Assembly: GCA_017475185.1 (NCBI GenBank)
Contig: JAFVGB010000009.1
Location: forward strand, 1-51,568
Direction: 5' to 3'
Length of the DNA stretch: 51,568 bases
Source of the DNA: Clostridia bacterium
GTDB taxonomy: Bacteria; Bacillota_A; Clostridia; TANB77; CAG-508
Shown here: piece by piece, positions 33,850 to 42,305 of the stretch
Numbering within the stretch: the stretch's first letter is position 1
How the letters are laid out: the number at the start of each line of letters is the position of its first letter
Translations under genes and position numbers: made by a program
Notes under the pieces: generated by a model
The model's input: the letters and a program-made list of their open reading frames with translations, nothing else
Databases searched by the model: none
Told to the model about the DNA's origin: nothing

Positions 33850-34791
33850 TTATTCCCACATACCTTTACATTTAACACCTGAAGCTAAAGCTAGTTCTTC
33901 TAATTTTTTTATTTCTTCATCTGTTAGTGATATAGATATTCCTTGTTTTAATGATTTAGCATGTTTTGATTTTGTAACTCCAACAATTGGAAAAACACCT
34001 TTTGAAATAGTCCATGCAATTGGAATTTGAGATGGATCAACATCATATTTTACGCCAAGTTCTTTAATGTAATTTAGCAAATACTTGATTTTTTTAAATT
34101 TTCCTTTTCCGAAAGATAAACCTCTCATAGAAAATAATGAAAAATGATTTTTTTCATCATAATGACCAGATAATGCACCTTGCTCTAAAGTCATATACCC
34201 GAAAAATATAATATTGTTGTTTTTGCAATATTCTAATATTTCAGCCTCTCTTTCCATGGCTAAAAGGCTATAATGATTTTGAATTGCGTATAATTTTGTT
34301 CCATTTTGTTTTAAAACTTCATTTGCTTCTTTTATTTGTTCTACATTACAATTAGATAGACCTATATTTTTTATTAGTCCTTTTTTTAAGCATTCTGCAA
34401 GTTCTTTCATATTTTCTTTTAAAGCTCTAGGTGAGTGTAGCCAATATAAATCAATATATTTAATGTTTAATCTTTCTAAACTTCCTTTTATCGCATTTTC
34501 ATTTTCACCATTTTTATATTTTTTACCAGGTGCATGTTTTGTGGAAATAGCAATGTCGTCTTTTCCTTCTATAAATTTTCCAAGTAATTTTTCAGAAGTT
34601 CCCATTCCATAAACTTCAGCTGTATCCCAAAAATTTAATCCATTTGCATAAGCTGTTTCAAATGTTTCTTTTAATTGCTCTTCTGAATTAGTTTCTCCAA
34701 AAACCATTTTTGATCCATTATAGCCTGGTCCCCAAGCCCAAGTTCCTATCATACATGGTGTTACTGTTTTATTATTTAATATAAGTTCCAT
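33850..34791 (-). CDS. Aldo/keto reductase
   Basis: NADPH-dependent reductase with a TIM barrel, 313 aa. The catalytic tetrad is visible: Asp in 'FWDTAEVYG', the Tyr of the same motif, Lys in 'AISTKHAP' and His in 'LYWLHSPRA'. The C-terminal NADPH site is 'IVGVTKSKHAKSLKQG'. AAGGAGG precedes ATG 34791. It follows the ABC transporter genes after 44 bases. Substrate unknown. Confidence 0.92.
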   Translation of the reverse strand: MELILNNKTVTPCMIGTWAWGPGYNGSKMVFGETNSEEQLKETFETAYANGLNFWDTAEVYGMGTSEKLLGKFIEGKDDIAISTKHAPGKKYKNGENENAIKGSLERLNIKYIDLYWLHSPRALKENMKELAECLKKGLIKNIGLSNCNVEQIKEANEVLKQNGTKLYAIQNHYSLLAMEREAEILEYCKNNNIIFFGYMTLEQGALSGHYDEKNHFSLFSMRGLSFGKGKFKKIKYLLNYIKELGVKYDVDPSQIPIAWTISKGVFPIVGVTKSKHAKSLKQGISISLTDEEIKKLEELALASGVKCKGMWE

Positions 34792-34835
34792 ATTAATTCC
34801 TCCTTATTATTTGTACTAATTTATACTACGTTTTA

Positions 34836-35567
34836 TTATTTATTATCACTTATCATTTTCTTTCTAAAAACAATAATTGAAATTGTAAATGTGATAATTG
34901 TATAAACTAAAAATACTATTATATTTCTTATTGTTATGTTTTCTAAATTAGCATTCATTATACATTTAATAATAGTTACACAAGATTCAAAAGGTAAATA
35001 TTCGCATATCTTTGAAAATACATCTCCTAATAATTCTCTTGGAAAATACATTCCACTTGTAAAGCAAACAAGTTGAATTACAATGCTTGATATTCCTGAT
35101 GATGCCTTTTCTGAAAATAGACTTCCCAATATTATACCTATTGCTATAAATAAAACAGCAACAACTATTGAAATAAGTATAGCCCAAATAATATTTATAC
35201 TGAAACTTAATCCTAAAATAATTGCAAGTATAAAAAACAACACATTTTGAATTATTATAAGTGGAATAATTGATAACATATAACCTAATATATATTCTAT
35301 TGGTTTCATAGGACTTATACCTAATCTAATAAGTAATGATGATGTTCTATCTTTACTTACGAGCATCGCTGTAAACAATGTTATGAATGAAAATCCAAAA
35401 ACTATAATTCCTGGTGTAAAGTTGTGTAATTCATAACTTTCATTCGGAATATTTATTTGTTTAAATATAAATAATAAAAATAGTGGTAGTAATACAGAAA
35501 ATATTATACTTAATGGATCTCTAATTATTTCTTTAAAATTTCTTCTTGCAAAATTTAGTGTTCTCAT
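34836..35567 (-). CDS. ABC-2 type transporter permease
   Basis: 243 aa with six TM helices. Begins 'LNFARRNFKEIIRDPLSI', the usual ABC-2 amphipathic entry, and contains 'GIILGSLFSEKASSGI' and 'FTSGMYFPRELLG' typical of drug/lipid exporter permeases. ATG 35567 overlaps the ATPase stop by one base, so translation is coupled. Acts with the ATPase at 35567. Confidence 0.88.
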   Translation of the reverse strand: MRTLNFARRNFKEIIRDPLSIIFSVLLPLFLLFIFKQINIPNESYELHNFTPGIIVFGFSFITLFTAMLVSKDRTSSLLIRLGISPMKPIEYILGYMLSIIPLIIIQNVLFFILAIILGLSFSINIIWAILISIVVAVLFIAIGIILGSLFSEKASSGISSIVIQLVCFTSGMYFPRELLGDVFSKICEYLPFESCVTIIKCIMNANLENITIRNIIVFLVYTIITFTISIIVFRKKMISDNK

Positions 35568-36289
35568 TATAGCTCACCTCCTGTTGCAATTTTTACAAAT
35601 GCATCTTCAAAGTTTTTAGCTCCTGCTTTTTTTATAAGTTCTTCAGATGTTCCTACGTCTACTAAATTTCCTTTTGCCATAATTCCAATTCTGTCTGATA
35701 AGTTTTCTGCTTCTTCCATATAATGAGTTGTTAAAATTATTGTTATTTTTCCTTTTAGTTTTTCTATAATCTTCCATAATTCTTTTCTTGCAATTACATC
35801 AAGTCCTAGTGTTGGCTCATCTAAAAAAAGTATTTTGGGTTCATTTATTAAAGCTATTGCAATAGATACTTTTCTTTGCCAACCTCCAGATAAAGTTTTT
35901 GCTTTTTGTTTTAAAACTTCTTCTAATTTAAACAATTTTACAAGTTCATCTATTTTTTCTTCTTTTTTAGGTATTTGATATACTCCTGCCATAAACTCTA
36001 AATTCTCTTTTACTGAAAGATTTGGTGCAATGGCGGTTTCTTGTGGCGATACATTTAAGATTTCTTTTATTTTTTGTCTATCTTTTAGTATGTCTAATCC
36101 TAATATTTTGATTTCTCCTTCTGTTGGTAATATTAATGTTGAAAGCATTTTTATTGTTGTTGTTTTTCCTGCACCATTTGTACCAAGTAAAGCAAATAGT
36201 TCTCCTTCATTTATTTTTAAGTTAATTCCATTAACTGCTGTTTTTTCTTTAAACTTTTTAGTTAATTTATTGGTTTCTATCGCTAACAT
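35567..36289 (-). CDS. ABC transporter ATP-binding protein
   Basis: 240 aa. Walker A 'GTNGAGKTT', Q-loop 'VSPQETA', signature 'LSGGWQRKV', Walker B 'ILFLDEPTLGLD' and H-loop 'TTHYMEEAE' complete a CcmA/NodI-type exporter ATPase. AAAAGGAGG upstream of ATG 36289. Between an AbrB regulator and the permease. Confidence 0.93.
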   Translation of the reverse strand: MLAIETNKLTKKFKEKTAVNGINLKINEGELFALLGTNGAGKTTTIKMLSTLILPTEGEIKILGLDILKDRQKIKEILNVSPQETAIAPNLSVKENLEFMAGVYQIPKKEEKIDELVKLFKLEEVLKQKAKTLSGGWQRKVSIAIALINEPKILFLDEPTLGLDVIARKELWKIIEKLKGKITIILTTHYMEEAENLSDRIGIMAKGNLVDVGTSEELIKKAGAKNFEDAFVKIATGGEL

Positions 36290-36291
36290 TT

Positions 36292-36495
36292 TTACATTCC
36301 TCCTTTTGGAAATACTTTATCTGTTAAATCTTCTATTGCATCTGCTTTTAGTAAAGCTATTCCTCTTTCTTTATCGCAAAGTACAATAATAGAATCTCCT
36401 GATTTTATACCAAACATATCTCTTGCTTCTTTTGGTATTACAATTTGACCTTTTTCTCCAACTTTGCTTATTCCTACAAACTTGTCTTTATCCAT
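36292..36495 (-). CDS. AbrB/SpoVT-type DNA-binding protein
   Basis: 67 aa swapped-hairpin regulator. 'ISKVGEKGQIVIPKEARDMFGIKSGDSIIV' is the AbrB/MazE-type N-terminal DNA-binding fold. First gene of a three-gene operon with the ABC ATPase and permease, spacing 2 bases, so it probably autoregulates the exporter. AGGAGG before ATG 36495. Confidence 0.9.
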   Translation of the reverse strand: MDKDKFVGISKVGEKGQIVIPKEARDMFGIKSGDSIIVLCDKERGIALLKADAIEDLTDKVFPKGGM

Positions 36496-36557
36496 TTTTT
36501 AACCTCCTAATTATATTTGTTATACTTTTCATACTTATTATACTTTTTAAAAACAAA

Positions 36558-36596
36558 AAAAGCAATAGAATTTTTGAATTTCTATTACTTTTTTGC
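36558..36596 (-). terminator. Terminator of the DUF5131 gene
   Basis: AGCAATAGAA / TTTCTATTACT stem with a short A/T loop and a long T-run on the minus strand, about 36 bases past the stop of the 36632 gene. Confidence 0.8.
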
Positions 36597-36631
36597 TTGG
36601 AATATTCTTAAGATACCCTCTTATTTTTCCT

Positions 36632-37459
36632 TTATTTTTGATTGCACCTTCCACACCATTTACAACCATTACAACTATTTTTTCTTTTACAAGTTCGACA
36701 TCTAGGCTGAATTTTTATATCTGCCTCTCTATATATTAAAGGATTTTGAAGTTCTGATTTTAAAGCCATCACTCTTTGATAGGCTTTAGGTATATCATAT
36801 GTTTTACCATCCTTTATAAAAACATTTCCTGTACCACAAAAATCAAACTTTATATTATATTTAACACATTCATCATATAGTCTTTTTACCCAATCAAAAT
36901 GTAGTGGCCTATTTCCATCATAATTTTCTCCATCAACTAATACAATTTCAAAATTACCTGCCTTTAAGTATTTCTCTAATGTTATTTCTGAAATCATTGG
37001 AGCACACATAATTCCTTTATGCTTAAATGGTAAATCTAATAGAATTGGTAGTCTTTCATCTGCTCTTTTCTGATTTTCTGTTGTAAAAACCATAATTACA
37101 TTTTCTAATCCTTCTCCCCACCATTCAGGCAAATTATTTGATACTCTTTCTGCTCTTTTAGTTTGAAGCCAAAATGTCACATCAGAACGAATTCTAATCA
37201 TTTCCCATACTTCTTTTCGCCATTCATCTGCTTCTTCTAAAAAGAAATCACTTGTCATACAAACTCTTATGGTAGATCCACTCGGAATTTTATATTCTCC
37301 ATTTCGGCTTTTTTTTAATGGCATATTAAAATTAGTTTTTACCTTGTAAATTTTGCTTCCGTCTTTATCTCTTTGTGAATCTAGGTAATACATATAACAA
37401 TTTGCACAACCTTCACTGTATTTTTTGCATCCATGCCAAGGATTCCATATATCATTCAT
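36632..37459 (-). CDS. DUF5131 (phage Gp37/Gp68-like) protein
   Basis: 275 aa. Begins 'IWNPWHGCKKYSEGCANCYM', the radical-SAM-like C-x(n)-C-x2-C cluster that defines DUF5131, followed by 'RVCMTSDFFLEEADEWR', 'WLQTKRAERV' and 'DFCGTGN'. A cysteine-rich tail ('PRCRTCKRKNSCNGCKWCGRC') can bind another cluster or zinc. Activity not established; the family occurs in phages and bacteria. Start ATG 37459 with GAGGGA upstream. Confidence 0.85.
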   Translation of the reverse strand: MNDIWNPWHGCKKYSEGCANCYMYYLDSQRDKDGSKIYKVKTNFNMPLKKSRNGEYKIPSGSTIRVCMTSDFFLEEADEWRKEVWEMIRIRSDVTFWLQTKRAERVSNNLPEWWGEGLENVIMVFTTENQKRADERLPILLDLPFKHKGIMCAPMISEITLEKYLKAGNFEIVLVDGENYDGNRPLHFDWVKRLYDECVKYNIKFDFCGTGNVFIKDGKTYDIPKAYQRVMALKSELQNPLIYREADIKIQPRCRTCKRKNSCNGCKWCGRCNQK

Positions 37460-37549
37460 TTAATAATCATTCCCTCGCTTCTATGAATTTAAATCCTTAC
37501 TTAATTCATCTGTAAAACATCTAGGTCCTCTTATTGCTTTTATTCGATG

Positions 37550-38194
37550 TTAGCCTACAACTTTTGGTTTTTTATTCCCTTTTGTTATTTCTACAGCAGA
37601 CTGTGCAATTTCTTTACAATATGGATCAGTTATTTTATTTAAGCTTCTTTCAAAATATTTTGCGTCATATCCATAGGCACAAGCTTGTAATAAAAATTCC
37701 AACTGGTCAATGTTTTTTATAAACTTTGCTTCTGCAGTTTCATTCTTTTCAAACTCTTCCCAAATTTCCAAATAATCGTTATCTTCATCTAAGCTACTTA
37801 ATACCTCTAATATTGCCTCTTTTTCTTTAATATGCTTTTCTTCTTTAGTTATATTATCGTAAGGTGTATAATCGCCTGCATATATTTCGCCTAATTCATG
37901 AATAATTCCCATTTTTATACATTTAAATGCATCTAATTTTAATTTATTTTTTTCTATTATTGTTAGAGCAAGAAGTGCAACAGAAAATGAGTGATCTGCT
38001 ATTGATTCACATTTATTTGCGTGTTCTAAACCTATTCTAACTTTAAGCCACCCTTGTCTGTATATATTTTTTAATTGATTATATTTCATATAAAATGATA
38101 ATATATTGTTATCAATACATTCAAACATTTCATATGGATTTGTATTTTTTATGTAATTTTGATTGTTTTCGTCTTTTAAAATTTCCACTACCAA
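37550..38194 (-). CDS. HD-domain hydrolase (HDDC/YfbR-like)
   Basis: 214 aa. The HD metal site is visible as 'ESIADHSFSVALLAL' (H near 68) and 'MGIIHELGEIYAGDYTPYD' (an H-E in place of the usual HD), with further acidic residues and 'FIKNIDQLEFLLQAC'. This pattern resembles the 5'-nucleotidase-like HD proteins. The start is uncertain: TTG 38194 or GTG two codons in, both after GAGGAG. Closest host gene to the cassette array. Confidence 0.75.
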   Translation of the reverse strand: MVVEILKDENNQNYIKNTNPYEMFECIDNNILSFYMKYNQLKNIYRQGWLKVRIGLEHANKCESIADHSFSVALLALTIIEKNKLKLDAFKCIKMGIIHELGEIYAGDYTPYDNITKEEKHIKEKEAILEVLSSLDEDNDYLEIWEEFEKNETAEAKFIKNIDQLEFLLQACAYGYDAKYFERSLNKITDPYCKEIAQSAVEITKGNKKPKVVG

Positions 38195-38254
38195 AAATCT
38201 CCTCTCTAATAAAACTTTTTTACTTATTTATCAATAATTTTCAAGTTTTGCAAC

Positions 38255-38284
38255 TTGTATCTAAATGCAGGATTGTGCATATTA
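38255..38284. repeat. Array flank repeat matching 40526-40554
   Basis: TTGTATCTAAATGCAGG followed by ATTGTGCATATT matches 40526-40554 at all but one position. Together with the SEC-C tails next to them (38317 and 40589), the two loci form ~110-base direct repeats with about 2.3 kb between. Confidence 0.8.
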
Positions 38285-38316
38285 TGAGTTTTTCAAAATT
38301 TTTCAAACCGTTGATA

Positions 38317-38406
38317 CTATTGGTTTCTACCGCAACAATTCTTATACTTTTTACCACTGCCACATGGTGTACTGTTCGAGTTATACTTTTTTGCACTTTT
38401 CTCCAT
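38317..38406 (-). repeat. SEC-C tail mini-ORF, copy 1
   Basis: ATG 38406 to TAG 38317 encodes 29 residues ending TPCGSGKKYKNCCGRNQ, the zinc-binding SEC-C motif found at the C-termini of SecA and other proteins. No upstream domain is attached. First of six copies marking cassette boundaries from 38.3 to 47.2 kb. Confidence 0.85.
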
Positions 38407-38489
38407 TTAAGCCCATTTATGTGCATTTTAAACAACTAAAAAGCACTAAATACCACTCAAAAAATGATAAAATTTTCAATTTTAGTATG

Positions 38490-38504
38490 TAAAAACGTAT
38501 ATAA
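38490..38504. repeat. Left boundary repeat of the vat-like cassette
   Basis: TAAAAACGTATATAA; its partner TAAAAACGTATGTAA is at 39257-39271 on the other side of the gene, 14 of 15 bases identical, same orientation. Confidence 0.65.
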
Positions 38505-38526
38505 ATTTTACCCAATAATTTGTATT

Positions 38527-39165
38527 TTACACTAATTTAGATAATTCTTCTTTTACTTTTTCTAAATTACTTGATGTTAACAATGGAATTAAATTATTTA
38601 TTTCTTCAATACTTTTATCCCACCATTTTAATTTTTGCATAATATTTATTAACTCATCATCAAATCTTTTTCTAATTGGTCTTGCAGGATTTCCTACAAC
38701 TATTGTATAAGGATCTACATTACTTCCCACAACACTATTGGCTCCAATTATTGCTCCATCTCCAATATGAACTCCTGGAAGTATAGTTGCATTCTGTCCT
38801 ATCCATACATCATTACCAATTATTGTATCACCTTTTATAGGTAAATCATTTTGTGATGGAGGTACTTGTTCCCATCCTTCCAATGTATAAAAAGGAAATG
38901 TTGAAACTGCATTCATTTGATGATTAGCTCCATTCATGACAAATTCAACTCCTGAAGCTATCTGGCAAAACTTTCCGATTATTAATTTATCATTGTTCCA
39001 TTCATAATGATGTGTAACATGACTTTCAAAATCTGAATCTGCAATATATGAAAAATCTCCCACTATTATATTTTTATTTTTTATTGTTGGTTTTATATAT
39101 ATTTCTTTATCATATCCTACTATAGGATTTATTGTATTTGGATTAGGTATTTTTCCATCTTTCAT
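38527..39165 (-). CDS. Vat-like xenobiotic O-acetyltransferase (hexapeptide)
   Basis: 212 aa left-handed beta-helix acetyltransferase. Hexapeptide repeats and the streptogramin/xenobiotic acetyltransferase pattern are clear: 'LIIGKFCQIASGVEFVMNGANHQMN', 'PIKGDTIIGNDVWIGQNATILPGVHIGDGAIIGANSVV', 'VVGNPARPIRKRF'. The catalytic His is in 'GANHQMN'. Close in pattern to Vat proteins, but the antibiotic substrate is not proven. The start is ATG 39163-39165 (GGAGG upstream). Cargo of the first array cassette, with a leader terminator upstream. Confidence 0.85.
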   Translation of the reverse strand: MKDGKIPNPNTINPIVGYDKEIYIKPTIKNKNIIVGDFSYIADSDFESHVTHHYEWNNDKLIIGKFCQIASGVEFVMNGANHQMNAVSTFPFYTLEGWEQVPPSQNDLPIKGDTIIGNDVWIGQNATILPGVHIGDGAIIGANSVVGSNVDPYTIVVGNPARPIRKRFDDELINIMQKLKWWDKSIEEINNLIPLLTSSNLEKVKEELSKLV

Positions 39166-39204
39166 TATATCTACCTCCACTTTTCTATTCGAATTTAATT
39201 ATAC

Positions 39205-39304
39205 TATAAAAACAAAAGATTATCCAGATATCTGGATAATCTTTCAAAATCATTCATAAAAACGTATGTAAGTGTATTATATTTCACTTTTTAGATTTAT
39301 TCAA
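39205..39304 (-). promoter_or_regulatory. Promoter and leader attenuator of the vat-like gene
   Basis: Minus strand TTGAAT (39299-39304), 17 bases, TATAAT (39276-39281). About 30 bases later the leader holds a perfect 30-base palindrome (39215-39244, half-site AAAGATTATCCAGAT), followed by TTTTGTTTTTATAG. This is an intrinsic terminator between the promoter and the ATG at 39165, the layout expected for antibiotic-responsive attenuation. Confidence 0.75.
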
Positions 39305-39324
39305 ATCCCTGCAAAACCTTTATT

Positions 39325-39393
39325 TTACTGGTTTTTATCGCAACGTACCTTATACTTCTTCCCACTGCCACATGGCTTTTCGATTTTGGTCAT
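39325..39393 (-). repeat. SEC-C tail mini-ORF, copy 2
   Basis: ATG 39393 to TAA 39325 encodes MTKIEKPCGSGKKYKVRCD plus KNQ. One of the zinc-binding cysteines is replaced (NCC to VRC), so this copy may be inactive. Confidence 0.8.
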
Positions 39394-39479
39394 TTGGCTG
39401 CACTCGGCTGTATTTTACCCCACTTTTTCCTGCATTTTTGCATTCAGCTACACTCTGCTCCACTCGGCTTTAGCACTTA

Positions 39480-39503
39480 TTTGTATCTAAATTTGTATCT
39501 AAA
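39480..39503. repeat. Left boundary repeat of the 39538 cassette
   Basis: Tandem TTTGTATCTAAA-type units. The matching tandem pair is at 40514-40536, one base shorter, on the far side of the gene. Confidence 0.75.
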
Positions 39504-39537
39504 AATCTATGTATTTCAAATCAATAGTTGTTTGTTT

Positions 39538-40374
39538 TTATATTTTTAATGCTTTTTTAGGGCATTCCTTAATACATTTAAAACACAGTATACATTCTGT
39601 GCCATTTTTTCTTTTTCTTGAGTCATTTAACATATCTACGTTCATTGGACAATTTTTTGTACATTTATTACATTTAATACATTTCTCATGATCACACTTT
39701 ACTCTTAATAGCGAAAAATAGCTAGCAGGTTTTAAAAAAATTGTAATTGGACAAATATATTTACAAAATGCTCTATTATCTTTAAATAAAAAAGCTAACA
39801 ATATACCTAAAACATAGTAAACAATATTTCCTATTAAGAATGACCAAAACATTATATTTTCTAAATTATCAACTTTAAAAATAAATAAAGATGACACAAA
39901 CGATAAAGAAAATAGAAATGTTATATATCTAATCCATCCAATTCTTTTTCTATCAGATTCCGGTGTTTTATATGGAAGCAAATCCAATATCATCCCAGTC
40001 CAACATGCATAACCACACCATCCTCGACCAAATAATATCGGTCCAATTATTTTAGCTACTAAATAATGTATTACAGCTGCTTCAAATACACCTAAAAATA
40101 AATAATACCAAAATCCTTCAATTTGCATATTTTCTCTTGAAATAATCCCAAGATATATAAGCATGTATAACCCTACAGCAAATTGTACTACATTTCTTGC
40201 ATATTTTATGTTGTGACCATATAAATAACTCCCTATTGCTATACATGTGCCTATGTATGAGAAATTTAATAAATAAAATAAATTCCTTGTTCCAATATAT
40301 AATCCAATTGCAACAATTTCAAAAAATATCCATATGATAATTGATTGATAATTCTCTTTAAACCATTTTTTCAT
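39538..40374 (-). CDS. Membrane-bound 4Fe-4S protein (NapH/YccM-like)
   Basis: 278 aa. Five or six TM helices with a 'GRGWCGYACWTGMILDLLPY' loop and a 'FCKYICPITIFLKP' loop, the two CxxxCP-type signatures of polyferredoxin-like NapH/NosR-C proteins, then two C-terminal ferredoxin clusters (CIKCNKCTKNCP and CILCFKCIKECP). Probably passes electrons across the membrane; partner unknown. The start is ATG 40372-40374 with GGAG 6 bases upstream. Sole cargo of cassette 2. Confidence 0.85.
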   Translation of the reverse strand: MKKWFKENYQSIIIWIFFEIVAIGLYIGTRNLFYLLNFSYIGTCIAIGSYLYGHNIKYARNVVQFAVGLYMLIYLGIISRENMQIEGFWYYLFLGVFEAAVIHYLVAKIIGPILFGRGWCGYACWTGMILDLLPYKTPESDRKRIGWIRYITFLFSLSFVSSLFIFKVDNLENIMFWSFLIGNIVYYVLGILLAFLFKDNRAFCKYICPITIFLKPASYFSLLRVKCDHEKCIKCNKCTKNCPMNVDMLNDSRKRKNGTECILCFKCIKECPKKALKI

Positions 40375-40513
40375 TTTATACTCCATTTAACTAAACAATA
40401 TATTATTTTCTTAATTATTATATAACAAAAGTGGCAATTTTTCTATATTTGCCCCTTAAAATTTATTTAAAATATGTGTTTTCCTTTATATATCAACGTT
40501 TTCGGTTTTGCTA

Positions 40514-40554
40514 TTTGTATCTAATTTGTATCTAAATGCAGAATTGTGCATATT
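40514..40554. repeat. Right boundary repeat of the 39538 cassette
   Basis: Tandem TTTGTATCTAA units at 40514-40536 followed by TGCAGAATTGTGCATATT. The first part pairs with 39480-39503, the second with 38255-38284. Confidence 0.75.
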
Positions 40555-40588
40555 TCAAGTTTTCTCTAAATCCTGCAATTTGTTGATA

Positions 40589-40702
40589 TTATTGGTTTCT
40601 ACCGCAACAGTTCTTATATTTCTTACCACTGCCACATGTTTCGGCATCTTTCGTATTTATAGTACTATCAGTATTATCTGTACTATTAGAATTTCTAAGC
40701 AT
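40589..40702 (-). repeat. SEC-C tail mini-ORF, copy 3
   Basis: ATG 40702 to TAA 40589 encodes 37 residues: an Asn/Ser/Thr-rich linker (NSTDNTDSTINTKDAE), then TCGSGKKYKNCCGRNQ. A second, related N/T-rich stretch ending in a stop lies just upstream, so the linker itself appears duplicated. Confidence 0.85.
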
Positions 40703-40922
40703 TCAGGTCTTTTTCAGATTTGGTATTTATAGTATTATTAGTATTATTGTTACTATTAAATATTTATAATCTGTGTACATTTTGTGTACACTTTTTCTGA
40801 CTTTTTCGTTGTGTTTTTATTATAATAGATATTAGTATATTTGTCAAAATTGTAAAAAATTTTGTAATATAAAACTATTCTGAATATCTTGATATATTGT
40901 AATTCATTGCTCTGATTTCATA

Positions 40923-40950
40923 AATAAAAGCTCCAAATGGAGCTTTTATT
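40923..40950 (-). terminator. Terminator of the 40952 lipoprotein gene
   Basis: AATAAAAGCTCC / GGAGCTTTTATT (40923-40934, 40939-40950), 4-base loop. Confidence 0.85.
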
Positions 40951-40951
40951 A

Positions 40952-41668
40952 TTACTCAATTGGTTCTTTTGTTAAGTTAACATTAATGAAATATGCTAAT
41001 TTACCTTTATAAGTAAATAGGATATCATATTTACCTTCTGGATAATCCATATTAACGTATCCTTCACCAACATATTTATAATTGTCAGCTTCTGGTGTTT
41101 TATAATCTAAAACAAATCCACCATTATCATTTGCTAATTCTTCTAATTTAGATAATGACATTTTTTCTAGTTCCTCTACTGTCTTATGTGGAGTAACTAA
41201 AATCTTAACATCGCTAGTAGAACCTGTATATTTTGTGTCAATATAAAACTCTATATACTCATTTAAATAGAATGATGAATTAATACCCTCTTTTTTATAT
41301 CCTTTAGCAACTAATTTATTCATTAATCCTTCACTATCTGGGTCAACACCTTCATAACTATGTCTATTACCTACTAAAATAACTCCATCGATAACAAAAT
41401 CAGTTTGTTTTGAATTTCCTTCTTCATCTACAATTTGTGTTAAAGTTCCGTCTTTATATGTATATTCATATTTTTTATTATTTGATGTTGTTGTGTTATT
41501 TGTATTATTAACTACTGTATTAGATGTACTCTCATTTTTTTGTGTAGTTTGACTATTATTATTTGTAACTTTATTTTCTTCTTTTTTATTACCACAACCT
41601 GTTAGAACAAATAGTCCTATTGCTAATACTAATATTAGACAAATTACTAAAATTACTTTCTTTTTCAT
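40952..41668 (-). CDS. Lipoprotein with Asn/Thr-rich linker
   Basis: 238 aa. Signal with lipobox LTGC (Cys near 25), a long Asn/Thr/Ser linker (about 35-70), then a globular domain with 'YTYKDGTLTQIVDEEGN', 'ILVTPHKTVEELEKMSLSKL' and a C-terminal 'YPEGKYDILFTYKGKLAYF'. Family not recognised. The start is ATG 41666-41668, GGAGG upstream, overlapping the end of the 41684 gene's region. Cassette 3 cargo. Confidence 0.7.
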   Translation of the reverse strand: MKKKVILVICLILVLAIGLFVLTGCGNKKEENKVTNNNSQTTQKNESTSNTVVNNTNNTTTSNNKKYEYTYKDGTLTQIVDEEGNSKQTDFVIDGVILVGNRHSYEGVDPDSEGLMNKLVAKGYKKEGINSSFYLNEYIEFYIDTKYTGSTSDVKILVTPHKTVEELEKMSLSKLEELANDNGGFVLDYKTPEADNYKYVGEGYVNMDYPEGKYDILFTYKGKLAYFINVNLTKEPIE

Positions 41669-41683
41669 ATTTACCTCCAATTT

Positions 41684-42175
41684 TTAATTTTCGTTTGGCT
41701 TATCCACTTCAGAGCCAATATAATAATCTCTTAAATGATATCCTTCTTCAACTTTGTTAATATTTGAGAACGATACTGTTACACCATATTTTTTACTTAC
41801 TTCCCAAGCTTTTTCTCCAAAGCCAAAAACATAATGAAGGAATATATCATATTCTTTGTCAATCTCTGTTGGTTTTTTGTTTCCGATCCTATCTTGATAA
41901 TAGTAAGCTCTTTCAACAATTTTATTTATCGTAGTTTCTGGTTCAACTATGCTACTTTCAATTATTTTTTTATTCTTTGCAATATAATGTTTATCTGACC
42001 ATACACCATTTTCGTATGTACCAACATAATATTCAGAGTCTTTTCCTTTCAGCCACAGAAACCAGTATTTATTTCCTACACCACCAATATAATAATCTAA
42101 ATCGTCTCTATATCCAATAACAAATTCAAAGCCATCATTATCATTTACAAGCTTCATAAAGGCATTTTTATCCAT
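41684..42175 (-). CDS. 163-aa unknown protein
   Basis: Soluble, aromatic-rich ('DDLDYYIGGVGNKYWFLWLKG', 'SEYYVGTYENGVWSDKHYI'), with no motif I recognise. AGGAGG upstream of ATG 42175. Sits between the integrase remnant and the 40952 lipoprotein, probably co-transcribed with the latter (15-base gap). Cassette 3 cargo. Confidence 0.6.
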   Translation of the reverse strand: MDKNAFMKLVNDNDGFEFVIGYRDDLDYYIGGVGNKYWFLWLKGKDSEYYVGTYENGVWSDKHYIAKNKKIIESSIVEPETTINKIVERAYYYQDRIGNKKPTEIDKEYDIFLHYVFGFGEKAWEVSKKYGVTVSFSNINKVEEGYHLRDYYIGSEVDKPNEN

Positions 42176-42305
42176 ACAAACACCTCCTATCTCTTTAAAA
42201 TTATAAAATTCAAAACTATAATATCATAAATATCATATTTTGTAAATTTTAGCAACTTGTATACAATATTACTTATTTTGTAAACAAGTTTATTCTCATT
42301 TAATA

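Noticed and set aside
38241..38435. Minus-strand frame of 64 codons across SEC-C copy 1
   Set aside because: It reads the SEC-C codons out of frame (HHVAVVKSIRIV); the correct frame gives CGSGKKYKNCC with a stop.
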